A stretch of 64,000 bases of DNA from Chloroflexota bacterium (GTDB lineage: Bacteria > Chloroflexota > Anaerolineae > J102): the NCBI GenBank assembly GCA_029782215.1, contig JAKOVD010000147.1, positions 1 to 64,000 of the forward strand, read 5' to 3'. The notes below the pieces were generated by a model. That model ran no database searches. It saw only the letters and a list, made by a program, of their open reading frames with translations, and was not told the origin of the DNA. The position numbers and the translations under genes are program-made. Shown piece after piece: positions 26,089 through 34,994 of the stretch (the first letter of the stretch is position 1; each line of letters starts with the position of its first letter).

Positions 26089-29000
26089 ATGCCCATGCCA
26101 GCTCAACTTCATGTGAACTTGCTCGGCACAGCTAAGGTGTTCTGGCAGGATCGACCTGTGGCGATCCCGCGCAGGCAGACGCGCGCCCTGCTCTACTGCC
26201 TGGCTGCCACGATGTGCGCAGTTCCGCGCGAACGCCTTTGCTTTTTGTTTTGGGCGGATTCGCCTGAGGCGCTGGCACATCGCCAATTGACGCGTCTGCT
26301 GACGCACTTGCGTCGGGCGTTGCCCATGCCCGACGCCGTGATAGTTGAGGGCGATTGCGTCGCCTTGGATGCTGAGAAAGTGTGGGCAGACACCGCGGCT
26401 TTTACCGAGCTATGCAGTGTGGGAATTGCAGAAGCGGGCATCGAGACCTTACGGGCGGCCCTGCGCATCTACAGGGGTCCGCTGCTGTGCGACTTCTCAC
26501 TGCCGGACTGCCCCGAGTTTGAAGCCTGGTGCACCCAAGAGCGCGCGGTGCTGGAACGGCGCTACCTGAACACGCTTGAGACGCTGTGGGAGCGCCTTGC
26601 CGCTCGAGGCGCTTACGCAGAAGCGATCGCCTGTGCCCAGCGCTATCTTGTCGAGGATGAACTGGCCGAGCGTGTGCACGCACGTCTGATCCAGCTATAC
26701 GCGGCCAACGGCGACAGAGCCGCCGCCATGCGCCAGTACGAGCACTGCTTGACCATCCTGGAGCGCGAGCTGGGCGTGCCACCGCTGCCAGAAACCCGGG
26801 CAGCTTACATTTCCGTACTGCAAGATCAAGCCGTGGCGACGCCAGTCGTCACCTGGACAACGCTGCCGAGTCTGAGCACTCCGTTGATCGGACGGGATGA
26901 TGCGCTGGGCCAACTACTCCGTGCATTCGCCAGAGCACGAGAGGGAAGAGGTGGCTTTGTTTTCGTGACCGGCGAACCCGGCATAGGCAAGTCCCGGCTG
27001 CTGCAGACGTTCGCCGAAAAGGTCCAGGCCAGAGCCTTGGTTGCCGTCGGTGCTGGTCACGAGGTCGAGCAAGATGTACCCTACGGCCCCCTTGTTGAGG
27101 CAATGCGTTCCATGGGGCCTGCTGTCGTTGATGCGCTCGCCGATCTTGGGGGAACGTACAAGGACTTGATCGCGCGCCTCATGCCGGACATGTGCGCACG
27201 CGAGAAGACAGGCGACTACAGACCGTTGGAGCCCCAACCCCAGCCGGGCCTGCTTTTCGAAGCGCTGGTTCGCTGGCTTCAGCGTCTGGCCTTGCGGCAC
27301 ACCCTGGTACTGTGTCTGGACGATCTGCAATGGTGTGATCGAACGACCTTGGCCTGGTTAGGATACCTGTCACGCCATATTCGCACCCTTCCGGTTCTAG
27401 TCGCCAGCGCCTATCGCAGCACCGAGAGCGATGCTGTTACTTCATTGCGCACACAGCTGGGCCGTGCTGGGATCGCCGTCGACATTCCATTGGAGCGGCT
27501 GACCGAACAGGAGGTTCAACAAATCCTGCGACATGTCGGTCCAGGCAACGCACACAGAGCGCGGCTCAGCCAACGTCTGCACCGCTTCACCGGTGGCAAT
27601 CCCTTCTTCTTGCTGGAAACCCTGCGGGCGATGTATGAGACGGGTCAGCTCAGACAGAGCTGCGAAAGCGCTCAGAAGTGCCATGAGGATGGATGGGAGC
27701 GAGAACGATTTCCGCTCCCTGATTCCGTCAACCACACCATTCACGAACGCCTCGATCGGCTTGAGCCGCAAACCCGTCAGGTGCTTGAAGCGGGCGCTGT
27801 GCTTGGCTACGCCTTCGATTTCGACCTCGTCGTACGTACAAGCGGCCGCAGCGAAGAGGCAGTTCTGCAGGCGCTGGAGACATTGGCTGCACGCCAACTG
27901 TTGATGAACCGCGGTGGAAGGTTTGGCTTTCAGCACGATCTGATCAGATCTGTGTCCTATCAGGGCCTCAGCTATGGCCGCCGCCGGCTGTTGCATCGCA
28001 GGGCCGCAGAAGCCCTTACACAGCTTCGGCCGCAGGAGCTTGCCAGCCTTGTACGGCATTGTCTGCGCGGGGACCGGCCGCGCCAGGCCGCCGAATTTGC
28101 CTTGCAGGCCTGCCAACACGCTCGGGCTATCTTTGCCTATGCCGAGGCGCGAACCTTCTGCGAGCAGGCGCTGGCAGCTCTGGCGCGCGAGGCTGCCGAG
28201 TTGCACGATCCGGGGGCGCTCAACGCCAATGGGCGTCTGCGCATGCAGGCCCTTGATGAGCGCGGGTGGGTACTGCGTTTGCTCGGTGAAATGGACGCCT
28301 ACACTCGCGACACTCAGGAAGTCGGCGAACTCGCAAGGCGCTTGGGCGAGCCGCATTTGCTGGGCCACCAACGTCTGCGGGAGGCCAGCGGTTACCGCTG
28401 GTTCTGCCGCTACGCGGAAGCTATGTCGGCAGCAGAAGCAGGACTCGCGCTGAGCCAGGAAGCCGGTGACATGCCAACCCAAGCCCAGTGCTGGCGCGAG
28501 GTCGGATTGGCGGCGCGTGAGATGGGGCTCTATGAGCGAGCACATCAGGCGCTCGAACAGTCACTGGAACTCTTCGCAGCGCTTGCAGACGCCACATACG
28601 AAATCCATGTGCTCAGTCACCTGTCGACGCTGGCCTGCTGCCGCAACGAGCCCTCCCAAGCCATGCTCCTGGCGCGGCAGAGTCTGGATCGCTGCGTCGA
28701 CGCCGGCCTGCCATTGGAGCGTCGCCTGCCCCTTGGCGACATGGCGGCCGCAGCACTGGCGCTGGGTGAGCTCGATCAGGCCGAGACCTGGCTGCAGGAG
28801 AGCTATGCCATCGCCGCCAGCATCGCCGATCGCACCCAGGAGATCCTCTGCTTGGGCCACCTGGGTTGGCTGCACCTGCGTCGCCACGATCCAAACAGGG
28901 CACTGGTCAACTTGCAGGTGGCCCTGGAACTGGCCGAACGCATCGGATCGCTGGCAGAGCAGCCCTGGCTTCACGCCGGCCTGGCCGAAGCCTGCTGCCT

Positions 29001-29157
29001 GGCAGCAGATGTCGATCAGGCCAGCAGGCATGCTCGTCGCGCCTTGGAACTTGCTACGGGACAGCAGCATGCGTTTCATACTGCGCTGGCGCGGCGAGCA
29101 GCCGCCCATTGCGCTGAGATCTCGGGTGCAGAAAGCGGCTTTGTAGGCATTTTGTAG
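26089..29157 (+). CDS. SARP/BTAD-type transcriptional regulator with AAA ATPase and TPR domains
   Basis: A 1,022-residue regulator. Residues 1-95 form an OmpR-like winged helix as in SARPs (VNLLGTAKVFW, RRQTRALLYCLAA, RQLTRLLTHLRRAL). The BTAD TPR domain follows (CAQRYLVEDELAERVHARLIQLYA, ERELGVPPLPETRAAY, to about 250). LIGRDDAL introduces an AAA module with Walker A GEPGIGKS (about 295-302) and Walker B LVLCLDDLQW (about 405). The rest is helical TPR-like. ATG at 26089 is the best start by homology although an upstream TTG is open; no clear ribosome binding site. It is divergent from the polysaccharide cluster and upstream of the surface-protein genes, so it may control either or both. Confidence 0.85.
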   Translation: MPMPAQLHVNLLGTAKVFWQDRPVAIPRRQTRALLYCLAATMCAVPRERLCFLFWADSPEALAHRQLTRLLTHLRRALPMPDAVIVEGDCVALDAEKVWADTAAFTELCSVGIAEAGIETLRAALRIYRGPLLCDFSLPDCPEFEAWCTQERAVLERRYLNTLETLWERLAARGAYAEAIACAQRYLVEDELAERVHARLIQLYAANGDRAAAMRQYEHCLTILERELGVPPLPETRAAYISVLQDQAVATPVVTWTTLPSLSTPLIGRDDALGQLLRAFARAREGRGGFVFVTGEPGIGKSRLLQTFAEKVQARALVAVGAGHEVEQDVPYGPLVEAMRSMGPAVVDALADLGGTYKDLIARLMPDMCAREKTGDYRPLEPQPQPGLLFEALVRWLQRLALRHTLVLCLDDLQWCDRTTLAWLGYLSRHIRTLPVLVASAYRSTESDAVTSLRTQLGRAGIAVDIPLERLTEQEVQQILRHVGPGNAHRARLSQRLHRFTGGNPFFLLETLRAMYETGQLRQSCESAQKCHEDGWERERFPLPDSVNHTIHERLDRLEPQTRQVLEAGAVLGYAFDFDLVVRTSGRSEEAVLQALETLAARQLLMNRGGRFGFQHDLIRSVSYQGLSYGRRRLLHRRAAEALTQLRPQELASLVRHCLRGDRPRQAAEFALQACQHARAIFAYAEARTFCEQALAALAREAAELHDPGALNANGRLRMQALDERGWVLRLLGEMDAYTRDTQEVGELARRLGEPHLLGHQRLREASGYRWFCRYAEAMSAAEAGLALSQEAGDMPTQAQCWREVGLAAREMGLYERAHQALEQSLELFAALADATYEIHVLSHLSTLACCRNEPSQAMLLARQSLDRCVDAGLPLERRLPLGDMAAAALALGELDQAETWLQESYAIAASIADRTQEILCLGHLGWLHLRRHDPNRALVNLQVALELAERIGSLAEQPWLHAGLAEACCLAADVDQASRHARRALELATGQQHAFHTALARRAAAHCAEISGAESGFVGIL

Positions 29158-29248
29158 ACACCGTTGTGCCAGGGTAGAGACAATAAGAGCCGTGGGGCAG
29201 AGGGTCAGCGGAAGCAGACCGGCGACGCCTCCGGCACGGATGCATACG

Positions 29249-29491
29249 ATGTCAGCCCACTACCTCTCATTGCTCGTCCGCGTTTGGTGCGAACCGGCCA
29301 CAGGTTCACCACAACCGTCCTGGCAATGGAGGGGCCAGATCGAACACATCCAGGACGGCCAGATGTGGGCATTCACCGACCCGGAAAACATGTTGGCGTT
29401 TCTGCGCCAGCAGATCGGAACCGTTGCAGACGCTCGCATCCAAGCCGGACTCGAGGATTCACCTACCAAACCAACCGTTTTCACGCCTTAG
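29249..29491 (+). CDS. Small conserved-looking protein of unknown function
   Basis: An 80-residue protein starting MSAHYLSLLVRVW, with SWQWRGQIEHIQDGQMWAFTDPENMLAFLRQQIG in the middle. It looks like a compact alpha/beta domain without membrane segment or known motif. Similar small proteins occur next to regulators and surface proteins in Chloroflexota as far as I recall, but no function is known to me. ATG 29249 is chosen over ATG 29240 by the position of a weak GGA. It ends 9 bp before the following gene, probably in one operon. Confidence 0.65.
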   Translation: MSAHYLSLLVRVWCEPATGSPQPSWQWRGQIEHIQDGQMWAFTDPENMLAFLRQQIGTVADARIQAGLEDSPTKPTVFTP

Positions 29492-29500
29492 GAGGCCATC

Positions 29501-31912
29501 ATGACCACAAATCGTCTTCTCAGCATCGCCGCCGTGCTCATGCTTGCCCTACTTCTTCCGGCCGCCGTCTGCCAGGCCCAGGGAAGTGAAGGCGGAAACA
29601 CGCCCGGCGCCAGCCAGACGCCACCCGAACCGGTTCAGACTGAGTCTGCCCTCGGCACAGCCTTCAGCTACCAGGGCCAACTGCAGCAGAACGGCGTCCC
29701 CGTTACCGGCGCCTGCGACTTCCGGTTCGACCTCTGGGATGCAGCCACGGGCGGCGCTCATATCGGCGGCGCCCAGACAAAGACCAATGTTGCCGTGAAC
29801 AATGGCGTCTTCACCATCCCCGACCTCGATTTCGGCCTTGCCGCCTTCAACGGCGACGCCCGCTGGCTGGAACTTGCCGTGGGCTGCCCTTCCGGCAACG
29901 GCAGCTACACCACGCTTGGCCCGCGCCAGGCGCTCACCGCCACGCCCTATGCCCTGTACAGCAAAACCAGCCCCTGGTCCGGCTTGCTCGGACTGCCCAG
30001 CGGCTTCGCCGACAACGTCGACAACGATGCCCTGGGCAACCTCACCTGCAACACGGGACTGGTCGTCAAGTCGAATGGCTCGGGCTGGACCTGCGCTCCC
30101 GACAATGGCGCCAGCTATACCGCAGGCGCTGGTCTGCTACTCAACGGCACCCAGTTCAGCGTGGACAACACCACCATCCAGACCCGCGTCACCGGCTCCT
30201 GCGCCAGCGGCAGCGCCATCCGCATCATCAACGCCGACGGCTCCGTCGTCTGTGACACCGACAGCCGCCCCACAGGCGACATCACCGCCGTCAACGCCGG
30301 TCCCGGCCTCACCGGCGGAGGCGCCAGCGGCGACGTCACCCTCTCCGCCAGCTTCGGCGGCAACGGCAGCGCCACCACCGTCGCCCGCAGCGACCACAAC
30401 CACGATGCCGCTTATGTCAACGAAAGCCAGGCCAACTCCGTTACCTCGGCCATGATCACCAACGGCACGATCAAGTTCGAGGACATCGGCGCTAATAGCT
30501 GTACTGCCTCGCAGATCATGAAGTGGAACGGCTCGACCTGGGCCTGCGCCGCCGACCTCACCGGCGGCAGCGGCTCCGCCTGGAGCCTGACCGGCAACGC
30601 CGGCACGACCACGGCCAACTTCCTCGGCACCACCGACAGCCAGGCCCTCGATCTGCGCGTCAACAACAGCCGCGCTCTGCGCCTGGAACCGGGGACCTCC
30701 AGCCCCAACCTCGTGGGCGGGCACCCCTCGAATGCTACCGGCCCCAACGTGCAGGGCGCCAGCATCGGCGGCGGCGGCGCCGCAACGGGCTGCGGTTACA
30801 CGGGTACTTCAAGCTGCCCCAACTACGTGTCAGGTAGTTACGCCACCATCGGCGGCGGCTTGGGCAACAAGGCCACCGGTGCCACCTCGACCGTTGGCGG
30901 TGGGCACTCCAACGAAGCAAGCGGCCAATTCGCCACCATCGCTGGCGGCGGCGCCAGAGGATCGTTGTTGGCTTCGGGCGACAACCCCAACATAGCCAGC
31001 GGCAACTGGTCGGCCATCGGCGGTGGTTCCTCGAACAACGCCGCTGGCCGCTACGCTGTGATTGCCGGCGGCGCTCGCGGCAGTGCTGCCAAGGACTATG
31101 GCGCTGTTGGCGGAGGCCAGAACAACGTCGCCAACGGCATCGCCGCAACCGTCAGCGGCGGCTACAAGAATACCGCCTCCGCCGACTTCGCCACCGTCAG
31201 CGGCGGCGGCGGTTATGTAGCGGATGAGCTTGGCAATGTCACCTACACCGGCAACACCGCCAGCGGTCAGTTCGCAACGGTGGGCGGCGGTATAGGCAAT
31301 GTTGCCGAAGGCACAGGCTCTACGATAGCAGGGGGTGGTTCCTACCTATGCAAGTGGATTGACAACGGTGTTCCGTGCCACCCGATTATCGTCTATCCCA
31401 ATCGCGCTGTAGCAGAAGCCTCGACGATCAGCGGCGGCGCCAACAACATGGCGCTGGGCGAGAACTCGACAATCCCCGGCGGTTTTGGCGCGAAAGCAGA
31501 ATGGGCTGGACAGATGGCCTATGCCAACGGTTCGTTCGACGAAGCCGGAGACGCCCAGACATCGACCCTGGTGTTCCACAACCTGACTAATGAGCCCTAC
31601 CCGGAAGTGCTGCTGGGTACAGTTCCTCTCACCTCCAACCGTACAATGACCTTCGACATCCTGGTGGCTGCATCCAGTGAAGCCTTGCCGGACGCTGGCT
31701 ACCAGATCCGCGGCGTCATCAGCAACAGTAACGGAGACGTCAGCTTCGTCGGTACGCCCCGAGTCGATACCTTGGGTGAGGATCGGAGTGAGTGGAACGC
31801 CTGGGTGGAAGTGAACCATGAGCAGGGCGCCCTGTCGATAATGGTCAAGGGCAGTGACGACCTCGCAGTCAGGTGGGTGGCAGCAGTTCGGACGGTGGAG
31901 GTTGCCTGGTAG
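29501..31912 (+). CDS. Secreted adhesin-like protein with YadA-head-like repeats
   Basis: An 803-residue protein with GGAGG well placed before ATG 29501 and a signal peptide (LLSIAAVLMLALLLPAAVCQAQ). The first third has FSYQGQLQQNGVPVTG, DFRFDLWDAATGG and LGPRQALTATPYAL, a common N-terminal module of such surface proteins. Residues from about 420 to 670 form many copies of a 14-16-residue repeat of the type YATIGGGLGNKATG and STVGGGHSNEASG, which matches the left-handed coil of YadA-like heads. A C-terminal beta-sandwich follows (ending AAVRTVEVAW). No membrane anchor is seen. Likely an adhesin or sheath protein. Confidence 0.75.
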   Translation: MTTNRLLSIAAVLMLALLLPAAVCQAQGSEGGNTPGASQTPPEPVQTESALGTAFSYQGQLQQNGVPVTGACDFRFDLWDAATGGAHIGGAQTKTNVAVNNGVFTIPDLDFGLAAFNGDARWLELAVGCPSGNGSYTTLGPRQALTATPYALYSKTSPWSGLLGLPSGFADNVDNDALGNLTCNTGLVVKSNGSGWTCAPDNGASYTAGAGLLLNGTQFSVDNTTIQTRVTGSCASGSAIRIINADGSVVCDTDSRPTGDITAVNAGPGLTGGGASGDVTLSASFGGNGSATTVARSDHNHDAAYVNESQANSVTSAMITNGTIKFEDIGANSCTASQIMKWNGSTWACAADLTGGSGSAWSLTGNAGTTTANFLGTTDSQALDLRVNNSRALRLEPGTSSPNLVGGHPSNATGPNVQGASIGGGGAATGCGYTGTSSCPNYVSGSYATIGGGLGNKATGATSTVGGGHSNEASGQFATIAGGGARGSLLASGDNPNIASGNWSAIGGGSSNNAAGRYAVIAGGARGSAAKDYGAVGGGQNNVANGIAATVSGGYKNTASADFATVSGGGGYVADELGNVTYTGNTASGQFATVGGGIGNVAEGTGSTIAGGGSYLCKWIDNGVPCHPIIVYPNRAVAEASTISGGANNMALGENSTIPGGFGAKAEWAGQMAYANGSFDEAGDAQTSTLVFHNLTNEPYPEVLLGTVPLTSNRTMTFDILVAASSEALPDAGYQIRGVISNSNGDVSFVGTPRVDTLGEDRSEWNAWVEVNHEQGALSIMVKGSDDLAVRWVAAVRTVEVAW

Positions 31913-31972
31913 CGAACGCCAAGCGCGACCTATACCCGCTGCCCCAGCGCCCAGAACCAGAGTGAGGTAGAC

Positions 31973-32251
31973 ATGAAACCCATCACGCCCTTCATCATCC
32001 TTGCCATCGCCCTCCTCCTTTCCGGCGTCGTCCTGGCGGCAGGAACGGACTATGACGTGAACCGGGGAACCGCAGCCGGAGGAGGCGGCACCAGCAGCGG
32101 CGGCGCCTACGCTTTGACAGGGACTACCGGCCAGGCAGCCGCTGGCGCCCTGGCGGGCGGGGACTTCGCCCTCGGCAGCGGCCTGTGGAGCCAGGTTTCG
32201 CCTGTGCGTGAACGTATCTACCTGCCGCGGCTCGTGCGTCCGTCTCTGTGA
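31973..32251 (+). CDS. Short secreted protein with GTSSGG/TGTTGQ motif and IYLPRLV tail
   Basis: A 92-residue protein with a signal peptide (FIILAIALLLSGVVLA), then GGGGTSSGGAYALTGTTGQ and GGDFALGSGLW, a motif common in exported proteins of Chloroflexota and relatives, then the tail ERIYLPRLVRPSL. GAGG lies shortly before ATG 31973. It is 60 bp after the adhesin-like gene and probably co-transcribed with it. The tail belongs to the same group as those of three other exported proteins here. Function unknown. Confidence 0.75.
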   Translation: MKPITPFIILAIALLLSGVVLAAGTDYDVNRGTAAGGGGTSSGGAYALTGTTGQAAAGALAGGDFALGSGLWSQVSPVRERIYLPRLVRPSL

Positions 32252-32653
32252 AGCCCGCAATCGTCCGCCGGGCCGTTCCCATGGCCACCTGAGCGATCGG
32301 AGACCGAAGCGCTCCCCGGAATCGCTGTCCCAACAGCAGCGCCGGTGTGACCGCGACAGATGTAGAGATCGACAGACGATACAGAAGCGAGAGACCGGAG
32401 CCATAAGGGTTCCGGTCTTTTCGTTTTCCAGGGCCAATACGGGTAGCGAGGCTGGGGGTAGTCGCGGCGCGTCCCGCCCGATCGCAAGCACGATCACTGC
32501 CTCCAGTGGTGATATGACGCAAAATGTCAGCTTCGGCGTCGGCGCTGGCGGCCTTGGGTGCTATGGCCAGGCGGCGATGCTTCGGGGATGTCTCACCTGC
32601 AACCATCACTCACCACCGCAGCCGCTCCACCACACCCTGCAAGAGTCCTTCCC
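32252..32653. other. Gene-free stretch with one terminator
   Basis: About 400 bp with overlapping open frames on both strands, none with a ribosome binding site or plausible protein. The only clear element is the terminator at 32392-32428. Confidence 0.6.
32392..32428 (+). terminator. Intrinsic terminator after the adhesin operon
   Basis: AGACCGGA and TCCGGTCT form an 8-bp stem with an 11-base loop, followed by TTTTCGTTTT. It closes the transcript that includes the genes at 29501 and 31973. Confidence 0.8.
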
Positions 32654-34633
32654 ATGCGAAAACGAATCCTGAGCTTGATCGTGCTTGTCCTTGTGATCGC
32701 CGGCCTGGTGCCTTTAGCGGCGGCGGCCGAACCCACTGCGCCTGGCGCCACCTTCCTCGTAAACTCCAACTCCGACCCTGGCAATGGTGTGTGCAACGCC
32801 GCCGAGTGCACCTTGCGCGAGGCGATCATCGCCGCCAACGCCAACGGCGCCTCCCAGGATACCATTCAGTTCAACATCCCCGGCGCCGGCCCCCACATCA
32901 TCACCCTGGCGGCAGCCCTGCAGGCCATCTCGCAGCCCCTCATCATCGATGGTCTCACCCAACCAGGCGCAAGTTGCGGCGCCACGGCTCCCCACACCCT
33001 CAGGATCGTGCTCAACGGCAGCGGATTGGGCGGCGGCAACACCGGGCTGGTGATCACGGCCGGCAGTTCACGGGTCCAGGGGCTGGTGGTGCAGCGTTTC
33101 TCCTCGCACGGCATCGTCGTTCAGAGCAGCAACAATACCATCACCTGCAACTACATCGGCACGAACTCGGCGGGCAGCCTTGACCTCGGGAACGGCGGCA
33201 TCGGCGTCTACGTGCATAACGGCGCCAATAACACCATTTCGCGCAACCTGATTTCCGGCAACAACAGCTTCGGCATCTACCTGGGCGGAGCGTCCGCCAG
33301 CGGCAACATCGTGCGCCAGAATCGCATCGGCACCGATGCCTCGGGATCCTCCGCCCTTCCCAACGGCGAAGAGGGGATCATGGTCGAGGGCGCTCCCAAC
33401 ACCACGATCGGGGGCTCCACCTCCGAGGGCAATGTCATCTCCGGCAACAACGGGCACGGCGTCGCCATCAACACCGGGGCCACTGGCACACAGGTTGCAG
33501 GCAACATCATCGGACTGAACGCCGCCGGCACCGCCAAGCTGGGTAACAAGAATGCCGGGGTGAGCGTGACAGGGGTGAACGGCATCACCATTGGCGGCGG
33601 CAATGTCAACCGCAGAAATGTGATCTCCGGCAACAACGGCCCCGGCGTTCTCCTGCAGAATGGCGCCGGTTCGACCGAGATTCAAAACAACATGATCGGC
33701 CTCAACGCCACCGGCGCCGCCAAGCTGGGCAACAGCAGCCAGGGCATCTACATCAACGGCACAGCGAACAACAAGATCGGCTACTGGAACACGCCCAACT
33801 TCATCAGCGGCAACGGGAGTGAGGGCATCTTCATCCTGAACGGAACCGGCAACGCCATTTACGGGAACCATATCGGTGACAACTTGTTCGGCGCCAACGC
33901 CGGCAATGGCTTCTTCGGCATCCACATCAACGGTGGCGCCAACAACCTCGTCGGCGGCGCTGGGGGCGACAACACCATCGCTTTCAACAGCGCCGATGGC
34001 ATCTACATCTTTGGGACCACCTCCGGCAATGCCATCACCGGCAACCACATTCACAGCAACGGCGGGCTGGGCATCGACCTGGGAACGGACGATGTGACGC
34101 CAAACGACCCCGGCGACCCCGACAGCGGCCCGAACGGCCTGCAGAACTTCCCCGTGCTGACCTCGGCGGCGACCAACTCCGTAGGCACGACACAGACCGT
34201 CGTCCAGGGGACGTTGAACAGCCTGCCTGGCCAGCAGTATCGCGTCAACTTCTACACCAGCCCCTCCTGCGATGCCTCGGGTTATGGTGAGGGCCTGACG
34301 AGTCTCGGCAGTCTCAACGTCACCACAGCAGCCAATGGCAATGCCAGCTTTAGCCACTCCTGGCCCTTTGCCGTGGGCTTGGGCGACTACATGGTGGCCA
34401 CGGCGACACAGGTCAGTACGAACAACACCTCGGAGTTCTCGCAGTGCGTTGTCATCCAGCAGTTGGCGGTGAGCCCAACGGCCACCCCAACGGCCACCCC
34501 AACGGCCACACCGACGTCCACGCCCACACAGCCGTCGCCCGCCACCTCGACGCCCACCCCCACACCCACCGCCACACCAGGAGGTCAGAACCCGACGATC
34601 TACCTGCCGCTGGTAGTCGAGTCGGGAACATGA
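32654..34633 (+). CDS. Secreted right-handed beta-helix protein (CSLREA-like), YLPLVV tail
   Basis: A 659-residue protein. Signal peptide MRKRILSLIVLVLVIAGLV with cleavage near AAA; ATG 32654 is chosen because it begins the signal peptide, the frame being open further upstream. FLVNSNSDPGNGVCNAAECTLREAIIAAN is a CSLREA-type start, broken here only for quotation. A parallel beta-helix of NTI-x-GN-x-I type rungs fills residues 110-480 (GNVISGNNGHGVAI, GNTI-like turns). A small beta-sandwich, a TPT linker and the tail NPTIYLPLVVESGT follow. Such helices bind or cleave polysaccharide, but no catalytic residues can be named. Paralogue of the next gene. Confidence 0.8.
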   Translation: MRKRILSLIVLVLVIAGLVPLAAAAEPTAPGATFLVNSNSDPGNGVCNAAECTLREAIIAANANGASQDTIQFNIPGAGPHIITLAAALQAISQPLIIDGLTQPGASCGATAPHTLRIVLNGSGLGGGNTGLVITAGSSRVQGLVVQRFSSHGIVVQSSNNTITCNYIGTNSAGSLDLGNGGIGVYVHNGANNTISRNLISGNNSFGIYLGGASASGNIVRQNRIGTDASGSSALPNGEEGIMVEGAPNTTIGGSTSEGNVISGNNGHGVAINTGATGTQVAGNIIGLNAAGTAKLGNKNAGVSVTGVNGITIGGGNVNRRNVISGNNGPGVLLQNGAGSTEIQNNMIGLNATGAAKLGNSSQGIYINGTANNKIGYWNTPNFISGNGSEGIFILNGTGNAIYGNHIGDNLFGANAGNGFFGIHINGGANNLVGGAGGDNTIAFNSADGIYIFGTTSGNAITGNHIHSNGGLGIDLGTDDVTPNDPGDPDSGPNGLQNFPVLTSAATNSVGTTQTVVQGTLNSLPGQQYRVNFYTSPSCDASGYGEGLTSLGSLNVTTAANGNASFSHSWPFAVGLGDYMVATATQVSTNNTSEFSQCVVIQQLAVSPTATPTATPTATPTSTPTQPSPATSTPTPTPTATPGGQNPTIYLPLVVESGT

Positions 34634-34994
34634 TGTTCCAGCGTGAGGGAGTGCACCGTGCGCAATTTGGCTGCACCCTCATAAACGGGCCGCCGCACTG
34701 AAACCATCGGCGCCGTGGGGAAAGAGGCTTGTGCAGACATGCACCGGCCTCTTTCTTTTGGATTGCCTATCCACAAAGTCAGGTGGGCGACCTCGCTGAG
34801 CGGTCGTGCAGACCAGGATAGCAATCGGCATTACTTTGTATGGGGTCGTCATACCTTAGAATGAGAGCCAAATTACGCGATGTTCTGGCTCGTAGGATGC
34901 TTTGGGCACGCCGTCGTGCCGTGGGGAAGCTCACTCTGCGCCACTCATCAGCATTGAAGACGTCACATCGTCACATTTTGGGAGGGTCCATCTT
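34634..34994. other. Gene-free stretch between paralogous beta-helix genes
   Basis: About 360 bp holding the terminator at 34730-34759. A weak promoter-like pair (TTGTAT at 34836, TAGAAT at 34857, 15 bp apart) could serve the second gene, but the spacing is poor. Nothing else is seen. Confidence 0.4.
34730..34759 (+). terminator. Intrinsic terminator after the first beta-helix gene
   Basis: GAAAGAGGC and GCCTCTTTC form a 9-bp stem around an 8-base loop, followed directly by TTTT. Confidence 0.75.

Noticed and set aside
32124-32672. Overlapping frames of about 155-160 codons on both strands
   Set aside because: They run through a terminator hairpin and have no start signals; no protein-like features.
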